This document shows positions 1 to 7,900 of a DNA stretch of 19,419 nucleotides, piece after piece (the stretch's first letter is position 1; each line of letters opens with the position of its first letter). The DNA comes from Eutrophosalina sp902522775. GTDB lineage: Bacteria > Bacteroidota > Bacteroidia > Flavobacteriales > Flavobacteriaceae. The translations under genes were made by a program, and so were the position numbers. Location: positions 1 to 19,419 of the forward strand of contig CABYWQ010000011.1 of assembly GCA_902522775.1 (NCBI GenBank). Direction: 5' to 3'. The notes below the pieces were generated by a model. That model saw nothing but the letters and a program-made list of their open reading frames with translations, did no database searches and was not told where the DNA came from.

Positions 1-459
1 CATCATTATGTTGAATTTAAATATCCATCTGGAGCTGTGATTCATAGCCAATGCAGACACCAGCCAGGTACAGTAAGAAATGTTAATGAGGTATTAGTTG
101 GGACAAAAGGTGTTGTTAATTTAAGTGGAAATGGTGTTGTAAGAATAAATGATCACAACGGCAGCCTTTTACACAAATATGACCCAAAAGATGATCTAAG
201 CCCATATCAAATTGAACATAATAAGTTATTTAAATCTATACGATCTGGTGGACAAATTGATGATACTGAGATTGGCGCAACTGCGACTATGACTGCAATC
301 ATGGGGAGAATGGCTACTTATACAGGGAAATTAATCGAATGGGACAATGCTATTAATACTGATGATAATCTTGTGCCTGAAAATATGAGCTGGAGTAGTG
401 AACCCCCTGTTTTACCTGATAAAAATGGAAAATATAAAATTCCTGTACCAGGTAAATAA
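1..459 (+). CDS. Gfo/Idh/MocA family oxidoreductase, C-terminal part (5' end outside window)
   Basis: The reading frame is open from the first base and about 152 residues are visible, so the N-terminal NAD-binding Rossmann domain lies upstream. What remains is the C-terminal domain of a Gfo/Idh/MocA protein of the kind common in sugar-degrading Bacteroidota and Planctomycetes. Recognisable parts are a beta-strand stretch ending HSQCRHQPG, the segment TATMTAIMGRMATYTGK, and a proline-rich end (PPVLPDKNGKYKIPVPGK). Family members use NAD(P) to oxidise or reduce sugars and sugar acids; a few act as glycosidases. The next gene starts 12 bases downstream on the same strand and is also a Gfo/Idh/MocA-type protein, so the pair is probably one operon. 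The substrate cannot be read from this fragment, and an internal GTG at base 37 is not the true start. Confidence 0.85.
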   Translation, partial: HHYVEFKYPSGAVIHSQCRHQPGTVRNVNEVLVGTKGVVNLSGNGVVRINDHNGSLLHKYDPKDDLSPYQIEHNKLFKSIRSGGQIDDTEIGATATMTAIMGRMATYTGKLIEWDNAINTDDNLVPENMSWSSEPPVLPDKNGKYKIPVPGK

Positions 460-471
460 GAAATAATAATT

Positions 472-1851
472 ATGAGAGAGTACAACAGGAGAAAATTTAT
501 TCAAACTTCCACTCTTGGTGTAATTGCAACATCATCTTTAAGTTTAAATTGTCAAAGAAATTTAAGTTCTGAAAGAAAAGGCTCATACATGGGTGACTTT
601 AAAGACAAACCTTTGAAAAATATTCGAGCAGCGTTTATAGGTATAAACAGAGGCAGTACACACTTAAAAAACTTTGCAAATTTACCTGGAACTGAGATTG
701 TAGCTTTATGCGATTTATATGAAGATATTGTAGTCAGGGAATTAAAAAAACTTGAATCATACAATGCTAATTTTTCAAATGTCAAAACATATTGGGGAGA
801 TAAAAACCAATGGAAAGTAATGTTAAAAGAAGTTAGACCCGATGTAGTATTTATAAGTACAAACTGGAGAAATCATGCTCCAATGGCAGTTCAATGTATG
901 AAAGACGGAGCACATGCTTTTTCTGAGGTTCCGCTGGGTGTAAACCTTGAAGAGCTATGGGATATTGTGAATACATCTGAAAAAACAAAAAAACATTGTA
1001 TGATGATGGAAAATGTGAATTATGGAAGAGATGAATTGATGTTTTTAAATATTTGTAGAAAAGGTCTGATTGGTGAACTATTACATGCGGAAGCTGCATA
1101 CATTCATGAGCTTAGATGGCAAATGTTTAATACGGATAGAGGAACTGGAAATTGGAGAACTTTGCATTATTCTGAAAGTAAAGGTAATTTATATCCAACT
1201 CACGGTTTAGGTCCAGTTGCACAATACATGAATTTAGCAAGGCACGATGATAATTTTAAACATATAATATCGTTATCATCCCCTGCAATTGGAAGAAATA
1301 ATTTTGCAAATGAAAATTTTGACAGCAATCATAAATGGAATAAAATGGATTTTTCCAATGGTGATATAAATTCATCCATAATAAAAACTAATTTAGGAAG
1401 AACAGTTTTAGTTCAATGGGATGAAACAAGCCCCAGACCGTATACTAGATTAAATTTAATTCAAGGAACAAAAGGAACTCTAGCGGGTTTTCCAACTAGG
1501 GTTGCATTTGAGAATGGATTTGAGGGATTAACCAAGGATCATCTCTCTTGGATTGAGGGTGATGAATTAAAAAGAGTCTATGAAAAATATGACCATCCTT
1601 TATATAAAAGATTAAATGAAAAGACAATATCATCAGGTCATGGCGGAATGGATGGAATTATGATGTACAGAATTGTTGAGTGTTTAAAAAATGGCTTAGC
1701 ACTGGATCAAAATGTTTATGAAGGGTGTTTTTGGAGTGCTATTACTCCACTTAGTGCACGCTCAATTGAAAGAGATGGTGCCCCACAGTCTTTTCCCGAC
1801 TTTACAAGAGGCGATTGGAAAAAAACAAAAACATTAAAAATAGTTTCATAG
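472..1851 (+). CDS. Tat-exported Gfo/Idh/MocA-fold protein, probable GH109 glycosidase
   Basis: This 459-residue protein begins with a twin-arginine signal (RRKFIQTS at residues 6-13, then a hydrophobic run), so it is probably exported folded with its cofactor. Residues 50-175 form a Rossmann domain (AAFIGINRGSTH; VALCDLYED). The stretch GNLYPTHGLGPVAQ (238-251), followed by a C-terminal HGGMDGIMMYRIVECL and by PLSARSIERDG, matches my memory of family GH109, typified by the Elizabethkingia alpha-N-acetylgalactosaminidase. That enzyme cleaves its substrate by a redox mechanism using tightly held NAD; Tyr241 and His244 would be the active-site candidates here. The glycine loop looks one residue shorter than in the enzyme I recall. 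The neighbours are another Gfo/Idh protein and, convergently, a sulfatase and a lactonase, which suggests glycan breakdown. The fold is certain; GH109 membership is likely; the substrate is not known. Confidence 0.8.
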   Translation: MREYNRRKFIQTSTLGVIATSSLSLNCQRNLSSERKGSYMGDFKDKPLKNIRAAFIGINRGSTHLKNFANLPGTEIVALCDLYEDIVVRELKKLESYNANFSNVKTYWGDKNQWKVMLKEVRPDVVFISTNWRNHAPMAVQCMKDGAHAFSEVPLGVNLEELWDIVNTSEKTKKHCMMMENVNYGRDELMFLNICRKGLIGELLHAEAAYIHELRWQMFNTDRGTGNWRTLHYSESKGNLYPTHGLGPVAQYMNLARHDDNFKHIISLSSPAIGRNNFANENFDSNHKWNKMDFSNGDINSSIIKTNLGRTVLVQWDETSPRPYTRLNLIQGTKGTLAGFPTRVAFENGFEGLTKDHLSWIEGDELKRVYEKYDHPLYKRLNEKTISSGHGGMDGIMMYRIVECLKNGLALDQNVYEGCFWSAITPLSARSIERDGAPQSFPDFTRGDWKKTKTLKIVS

Positions 1852-1861
1852 TAAAATAAAA

Positions 1862-1883
1862 AAGCTCCCCTGTTGGAAAGCTT
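1862..1883 (-). terminator. Rho-independent terminator of the lactonase-sulfatase unit
   Basis: Read on the reverse strand, AAGCTTTCC and GGGGAGCTT form a nine-pair stem that includes two G-U pairs, with the loop AACA. It is followed by a T-rich tail (TTTTTTATTTT) at about 1861-1851. On the forward strand the two wobble pairs become A-C mismatches and no T tract follows, so it should act on reverse transcripts. It lies about 115 bases past the sulfatase stop and directly after the stop of the forward gene. Confidence 0.65.
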
Positions 1884-1997
1884 CTCATTGGTTTCTACAA
1901 ACCTCTTGGTAAATAACCAAGAATACACAACAGTGCAAATATAATATTATTTAACAAACAGAATAAATTTATACTTGAACAATTAATTTTCAAAATA

Positions 1998-3389
1998 TTA
2001 ATTATTAAAAAATAAAAGTGAATAAGGTTCTCTTTTAATATATCTTGAATATTCTTTTCTATTGATCCATTTGTCGAGAAAAGGAAAGTATTTAACAGAG
2101 TCACGCCACTGGACAGGATCAACTATTTTCTTTTTTTTAATATCTGAATCAACAGTTTTATTCCAAAAAATATATTCATCCTTCATTTTTTTGAATAAAT
2201 CTATTTCTATTAGTGAAATATCATTTGATTCCGTAGGATCATTTGATAAATTATACAGCTCAAAATCTAAGTTTTTAATATCATGTACAATAAGTTTAAG
2301 ATTATTATCAATTAAAGCACCTCTGTTATCAAAGCGAAAAGGAATTTTGGTCGATCTTTTTTCTTTTCCAGAATTAAATAAGTCAACAATACTCTCCCCA
2401 TCAAAATAATTTAATTTTTTATAATTCTTTAATTTAATAATTTCTAAAATTGTAGGAAATATATCCATAGTAGATGCAGGATATTTAGTAACTCCAGGTT
2501 TAATCATTGCAGGCCACTCAATAATTGCAGGAACTCTTAAACCACCCTCCCACATAGTATTTTTACCTCCTTTTAATCCACCAACAGTTGATGGTTTTAT
2601 GTTTTTTAAACCACCATTATCACTACAATACCATAGAATCGTATTTTCAGAAATCCCCATTTCAAGTAGAGAATTTCTTAAAACTCCCAAGCTTCTGTCA
2701 AATGCAACGATCTCACCATAATGTTCTCTACTCTCTTTATTTAAATTTTCAAAACCTTTTTTATCATTTTCATCTGATTCAAAAGGATCATGGGGAGATC
2801 CGTCCCATATCACAGTAAAAAAAGGTTTCCCTTCTTTAACATTTTTTTCTATAAATTTTAAAGCTTCATTCACAATAACTTCAGAAGAACTTCCAAAAAA
2901 ATCCATGAAAGTTCCATTATGACTTAATACTGGATTTACGTCAAAAAAATTCGAAGTACTTATCCACTCGTCAAATCCAAAATTACTTGGACTGTATTCA
3001 TCATCTTTGAAAATTGGTACACCTGGTCCTCTGAATCCATTCAAATGCCACTTTCCAAAATGGCCAGTTGAATACCCAATTTTTTTTAATTCTTGAGCAA
3101 TAGTTATCTCATTTTTATTAAGAGGATAACCGTGATAAAAAACACCTGTTCTATCATTATTTCTACCTGTTAAAACACTTGCTCTTGTAGGAGAACACTG
3201 AGGAGCACCAGCATAAAATCTGTCAAAACGTAATCCATTTGCTGCCATTAGATCTAGATTAGGTGTTTTTAAAACGGGATGATTATAATAGCCAGTCTGT
3301 CCCCAACCCTGATCGTCGGTCATAACTAAAATGATATTCGGGAGTTCAATTTTATTATTTTTTTTGCAAGAAAAAAAAGTAAAAAACAA
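1998..3389 (-). CDS. Formylglycine-dependent sulfatase, probable lipoprotein
   Basis: This is a type I (alkaline-phosphatase fold) sulfatase, which hydrolyses sulfate esters, usually on polysaccharides in this phylum. Numbering from the TTG start at 3389, residues 18-31 contain the metal-binding MTDDQGWG. C65-S-P-T-R69 is the CxPxR motif whose cysteine a separate formylglycine-generating enzyme must oxidise. FGKWHLN and the later CSDNGG supply further active-site and calcium ligands. Length (463 residues) is normal. The start is a problem: TTG leaves only seven residues before the lipobox cysteine (FTFFSC). The frame stays open upstream, where KKLAFII completes a normal lipoprotein signal, but no ATG, GTG or TTG precedes it; an ATA (3413) or ATC (3416) would have to serve. 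It follows the SMP-30-like gene within 30 bases and is surely co-transcribed with it. The sulfated substrate is unknown. Confidence 0.92.
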   Translation of the reverse strand: MFFTFFSCKKNNKIELPNIILVMTDDQGWGQTGYYNHPVLKTPNLDLMAANGLRFDRFYAGAPQCSPTRASVLTGRNNDRTGVFYHGYPLNKNEITIAQELKKIGYSTGHFGKWHLNGFRGPGVPIFKDDEYSPSNFGFDEWISTSNFFDVNPVLSHNGTFMDFFGSSSEVIVNEALKFIEKNVKEGKPFFTVIWDGSPHDPFESDENDKKGFENLNKESREHYGEIVAFDRSLGVLRNSLLEMGISENTILWYCSDNGGLKNIKPSTVGGLKGGKNTMWEGGLRVPAIIEWPAMIKPGVTKYPASTMDIFPTILEIIKLKNYKKLNYFDGESIVDLFNSGKEKRSTKIPFRFDNRGALIDNNLKLIVHDIKNLDFELYNLSNDPTESNDISLIEIDLFKKMKDEYIFWNKTVDSDIKKKKIVDPVQWRDSVKYFPFLDKWINRKEYSRYIKREPYSLLFFNN

Positions 3390-3418
3390 TATGATGAAAG
3401 CTAATTTTTTTATGATAT

Positions 3419-4426
3419 TTAGTTTTTAACTTTTATTCTGTATACTTTAGGATTATCTACAAATCCAGTTGCATAAACATATCCTTCATCATCATCAAAT
3501 GTCACATTAGTTAAATGTCCTAAATCAATTTTGGCCATTAATTTACCTTCATTTGACACAACCAATAACCCACCTGGACCAGATGTAAAAATATTTCCGG
3601 AAGAGTGTACTGTCATGCCATCAAAATAACCTTTATACATTTCCATTAATTCTTTACCATCAAATAATTCAGTTTGATTATAATTATCAATATCTATTTT
3701 TATAATTTTAGGGTTGCCATCTAAAACACTCATCTTGTTTACGTATAAAAATTTATTGTCTGGAGAAATCCCAATTCCATTAGGCAGATCAATTTTATCA
3801 GTGATCAACGATAGATCATTATTATCTGGATTATATTTATAAACTCCATTAAAATTCAACTTTTTTATATCATCCTCAACAAATTCAAAAGTTTCAAGGT
3901 TAAAAAAACCAAATGCAGGATCAGTAAAATATATTGAACCATCATTACCAAATACTAAGTCATTAGGACTATTAAATTTTTTACCTTCATAATTATCAAT
4001 AACTGTTAAAAATTCTGGTTTGGTTGACGGATTAATACTAGTTTTAGCTATTCTTCTGTCTCCGTGTTGACACAAAAATAATTTACCATTACTATCAATA
4101 GCCAAACCATTAGCTCCTAACATACCAAAATCCAAATTAGGAGCATATCCAGTATTTCCACTGGGAGAAATAAAATCAGAGACTCCATCAGCACTATTCC
4201 ATTTATGGACTTTGTTATTCATAATATCAACAAAAAGTAAAGAATTTGAATTTGAGTCCCACACAGGCCCTTCAGGTAAAGCTATTGAATCGGCAATAAT
4301 TTCAATTTGAGAATAAATATCTATTATTGATTCAATAGAACTATCATATATTTCAATTTTTGAATTTGGTATTGGATCTGAGCAACTAATTAAAGTTATC
4401 AAAATAAGCAAAAGAGTCTTTTTCAT
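3419..4426 (-). CDS. SMP-30/gluconolactonase-like lipoprotein
   Basis: A 335-residue six-bladed beta-propeller of the SMP-30/gluconolactonase/LRE family, which hydrolyses sugar lactones to sugar acids with a divalent metal. The N-terminus is a lipoprotein signal (MKKTLLLILITLISC, lipobox LISC, Cys15), so the protein is probably anchored in the outer or inner membrane and faces the periplasm or the surface. The expected metal and substrate ligands are all visible by motif: Glu52 in EGPVW, Asn155 in SPNDLVFG, Asn216 in LPNGIGISPDN and Asp269 in FDGM. NGLAIDSNGKLFLCQHGDRRI and GSIYFTDPAFGF are further family landmarks. It is the first gene of a reverse unit with the sulfatase. With the nearby Gfo/Idh oxidoreductases it fits an oxidative route in which a sugar is oxidised to a lactone and then opened. 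The actual sugar cannot be told. Confidence 0.88.
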   Translation of the reverse strand: MKKTLLLILITLISCSDPIPNSKIEIYDSSIESIIDIYSQIEIIADSIALPEGPVWDSNSNSLLFVDIMNNKVHKWNSADGVSDFISPSGNTGYAPNLDFGMLGANGLAIDSNGKLFLCQHGDRRIAKTSINPSTKPEFLTVIDNYEGKKFNSPNDLVFGNDGSIYFTDPAFGFFNLETFEFVEDDIKKLNFNGVYKYNPDNNDLSLITDKIDLPNGIGISPDNKFLYVNKMSVLDGNPKIIKIDIDNYNQTELFDGKELMEMYKGYFDGMTVHSSGNIFTSGPGGLLVVSNEGKLMAKIDLGHLTNVTFDDDEGYVYATGFVDNPKVYRIKVKN

Positions 4427-4468
4427 TATTATAATTTTAGAATGTTAATATAAAATTTTTTAAATAAA

Positions 4469-4488
4469 AACCCTCCATTGGGAGGGTT
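4469..4488 (-). terminator. Rho-independent terminator after tRNA-Asp
   Basis: On the reverse strand the stem AACCCTCC/GGAGGGTT has eight perfect pairs around a four-base loop (CAAT) and runs straight into TTTTTATTT. It lies eight bases beyond the 3' end of tRNA-Asp and before the SMP-30-like gene, so it closes the dnaE-trxA-tRNA stretch and insulates the downstream catabolic pair. Confidence 0.85.
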
Positions 4489-4496
4489 ATAGTAAG

Positions 4497-4570
4497 CGGT
4501 CTGGACGGGACTCGAACCCGCGACCCCCTGCGTGACAGGCAGGTATTCTAACCAGCTGAACTACCAGACC
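4497..4570 (-). tRNA. tRNA-Asp (anticodon GTC)
   Basis: A 74-base cloverleaf on the reverse strand. The acceptor arms GGTCTGG and CCAGACC pair fully, the discriminator base is G as expected for Asp, the T loop is GGTTCGAGTCC, and the anticodon loop CTGTCAC gives GTC (forward bases 4534-4536). No CCA is encoded, so the tRNA needs the CCA-adding enzyme. It sits 35 bases after trxA with no clear promoter of its own and may be processed from the trxA transcript. A strong terminator follows. Confidence 0.97.
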
Positions 4571-4605
4571 AGAATTATAAGTGTAAAAATACACTACTAA
4601 TTTTA

Positions 4606-4923
4606 TTATAAGAGAGCTTCAATATAATCCGAATAAACACTTTTTTGAGAAACACCTACTTGTCGGTTGACTAGCTCACCATCTTTAAAAATTAGAACAG
4701 TTGGGATATTTCTAACTCCAAACTGAGCTGCAAATTGTTGATTACTATCTACGTCAACTTTTCCAATAACTGCTTTTCCATCATAATCTGAGCTTAGCTC
4801 CTCAATAATTGGACCTAACATCCTGCAAGGGCCACACCATTCAGCCCAAAAATCTACTAAAACAGGTTGAGAAGATTTTAAAACAAGTTCTTCAAAATTT
4901 GCATCTGTAATTTCTAATGCCAT
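4606..4923 (-). CDS. trxA: Thioredoxin
   Basis: A 105-residue single-domain thioredoxin of normal length with no signal peptide, hence cytoplasmic. It carries the active site WAEWCGPCRM (Cys30 and Cys33), the buried Asp in VDFWAEW, and the cis-proline loop VRNIPTVLIF. It reduces protein disulfides using electrons from thioredoxin reductase, for example in ribonucleotide reductase and peroxiredoxins. It begins 35 bases after the dnaE stop on the same strand. A TATTTTTG element 14 bases before its ATG suggests a promoter of its own as well as possible read-through from dnaE. tRNA-Asp follows. Confidence 0.96.
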   Translation of the reverse strand: MALEITDANFEELVLKSSQPVLVDFWAEWCGPCRMLGPIIEELSSDYDGKAVIGKVDVDSNQQFAAQFGVRNIPTVLIFKDGELVNRQVGVSQKSVYSDYIEALL

Positions 4924-4936
4924 AATTAATTTTTGC

Positions 4937-4944
4937 CAAAAATA
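4937..4944 (-). promoter_or_regulatory. Possible -7 element for trxA
   Basis: TATTTTTG on the reverse strand matches the Bacteroidota -7 consensus TAnnTTTG. It ends 13 bases before the trxA start codon, which implies a very short leader. I find no TTG at the usual 19-21 base spacing upstream, so this rests on the -7 match alone, in AT-rich sequence. Confidence 0.35.
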
Positions 4945-4958
4945 TGAATAATAATAAA

Positions 4959-7900
4959 CTAATTTAATCTAAAGTCTAATTTTTTTTCCTTCAAACTTTT
5001 TAATAACTCTTCATTTATTTTTACCTTATATTTAGTCGAGTTTAAATTAACTTTAAGTCCATCATCATTTCCAAAAACATTAAAAACTAACTCTTGATCG
5101 CCTTTGTTGTTTTTTAGTAAATCTTTAAAAAATTTAACATGTTCATCTTCAATAAGATCAATTTCAAGCTTAACTGATAATCGTTTAGCATTGCTAGACA
5201 AACTGTCCTGTAGTTGTTGAAAATTTAAAAATTGAATTCTTGGATCTCCAACTCTTCCTGAATCAGCATCTTTCCAACCTTCTTTTATAAACATCTTGAT
5301 AAATACAAAGTTATTTTCATAGAGAAAATGTTTAAATCTTAAATATTCTTCACCAAATATTCTAAGTTCCTGAGATTCATAATAATCTTCTACTATAAAT
5401 GTTGCCCAACCTTTTCCATTTTTAGAAACCCTGTGTTGAACTTCACCGATTATTCCTCCAAACCTAATTTCTCTATCAACTAAAGGCCTTAAATCCCTAA
5501 GACTAGACAATTGAATATTGGATAAGAATTTAATTGTATCTGTGTAATCATCTAATGGATGGCCAGAAATATAAATTCCAACAACGTCTTTTTCCTTCTT
5601 TAATTGTTCGAGTTTAGTCCATTTATCACAACTTGGAAATTCTGGCTCAACAATTTGAACTTCCTCCGATTCGGCAAATAGACTAACTTGTGAAGAGTTT
5701 TGTTTTTCTTGAAATTTTGAGCCAAATCTTATGGCTTTTTCAATAAAAGTTTGTCCATCCATATTTTCAAAAAAGTATTGAGCTCTGTGCGAAGATGAAT
5801 CAACCGAGTCAAAAGCACCGGCTAGAACCAAACTATCAAATGCTTTCTTGTTAGCTGATCTTAAATCAACTCTTTTAGAAAAGTCAAATATTGAATTATA
5901 TTTACCTTGTTCTCTAGATTCAATGATTGCAGAAACAGCACTTCTTCCAACTCCTTTAACAGCTCCCATACCAAACCTAATTGCATTATTTTCATTTACA
6001 GTAAACTTATAGAATGATTCATTTACATCAGGCCCCAAAACATTAATTGACATATGCTTGCACTCTTCCATGAAAAAACTAATCTGCTTGATATCATTCA
6101 TATTGTTAGATAGAACAGCAGCCATATATTCTGCAGGATAATGAGATTTTAAATATGCTGTTTGATATGCAATTAAAGCATAACATGTTGAATGAGATTT
6201 ATTAAAAGCATATGATGCAAAAGCTTCCCAATCCTTCCATATTTTTTCTAAAACATCTTCTTGATAACCATTTTTAACACCACCTTCAATAAATTTGGGT
6301 TTTAATTTTTGCAGTAAAGAAAATATTTTTTTGCCCATAGCTTTTCTTAATAAATCTGCATCACCTTTGGAAAAGTCTGCTAATTTTTGAGATAGTTGCA
6401 TGACTTGCTCTTGATAAACAGTAATCCCATAAGTTTCTTTTAAATTTTCTTCCATCTGAGGAATATCATAAGTGATTTTTTCAAGACCATTCTTTCTTCT
6501 AACAAATGATGGAATATATTCAAGAGGGCCTGGCCTATACAAAGCATTCATTGCAATTAGATCCTCAAATACAGTTGGCTTTAAATCTCTTAAATTTTTT
6601 TGCATTCCAGAACTTTCGTACTGAAAAATACCAACAGTATCTCCTCTTTGAAATAATTGATATGTTTTCTTATCATCTAGTGGGATCGATTCAATATCAA
6701 TATCTTTATTGTGAATGTATTTAACTAATTTGATCGTATCCTTAATCAAGGACAATGTTTTCAATCCTAGGAAATCCATTTTTAAAAGCCCAGCACTTTC
6801 AACGACTGAATTATCATATTGTGTTACAAATAATTGAGAATCTTTAGCCGTAGCAATAGGAACAAAATTCGTGATATCATCAGGTGTAATAATAACTCCA
6901 CACGCATGTACTCCAATATTTCTTAAACTACCTTCAATAACTCTGGCCTGATTAATAGTTTCTGCTTGTAAATCATCTCCATCTGAAAGCTTTTTGAGCT
7001 CCATAGCATTAGAATAATCATCCGATCTTAATTCAGAATTTAATTTTTTATCATCCTTGGTAAATATATCAGAAAGCTTAACTGTATTAGGTACTAATTT
7101 TGCTAAAAAATCAGCATCTGACAGAGATAAGTCCAAAACTCTAGCAGTATCTCTCAATGAAGATTTTGCGGCCATTTTCCCATAAGTGATTATTTGAGCA
7201 ACTTGTTTTGAGCCATATTTATCAATAACATAATCAATGACTTTTGATCTTCCCTCATCATCAAAATCAATATCAATATCAGGCATACTAACCCTGTCAG
7301 GATTTAAAAATCTCTCAAAAAGCAAGTCGTACTTTATTGGATCAATCTTTGTTATTCCTAAACAATAAGCAACAACAGAGCCTGCAACAGATCCTCTCCC
7401 AGGCCCTACAGAAACATTCATTTTCCTGGCAGCATTTATCAAATCTTGTACGATTAAAAAATATCCAGGATAACCTGAATTTCTTATGACTTCTAATTCA
7501 AAATTAATTCTTTCAGCCAAGTCTTGATTGATTTCTTTATATATACTATTAGCTCCTTTAATAGTTAAATGTCTTAAATATTCATTTTCTACATCATCAT
7601 TAGTAGATTTAAAATCTTTGGGTATTTCAAATTTTGGTAACAAAACTTCTCTATGTAAATCAAAGATTTCAATCTTTTCAACTAATTGCGATATATTAGA
7701 GATTGATTCTGGAATATCCCGAAAAAGATTAACCATATCATTAGGAGATTTGAAATAATATTCTTGATTTTTTAAACCATATCTAAAATTTCTTCCCTTT
7801 CCTATAGGCGTTGATTGCTTTTCACCGTCCTTAACACATAACAGAATATCATGTGCATTTGCATCTTCTTTATTTATATAATGTGTGTTATTAGTAGCAA

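Noticed and set aside
1890..1922. Two small hairpins, GGTTT/AAACC (1890-1903) and TCTTGGT/ACCAAGA (1904-1922), as a possible forward terminator for the Gfo/Idh pair
   Set aside because: Neither is followed by a T tract on the forward strand; the stems are short and AT-rich, so the role is not supported.
2062..2409. Open frame of 115 codons on the forward strand
   Set aside because: It lies entirely antisense to the well-supported sulfatase and has no recognisable domain; composition is that of a shadow frame.
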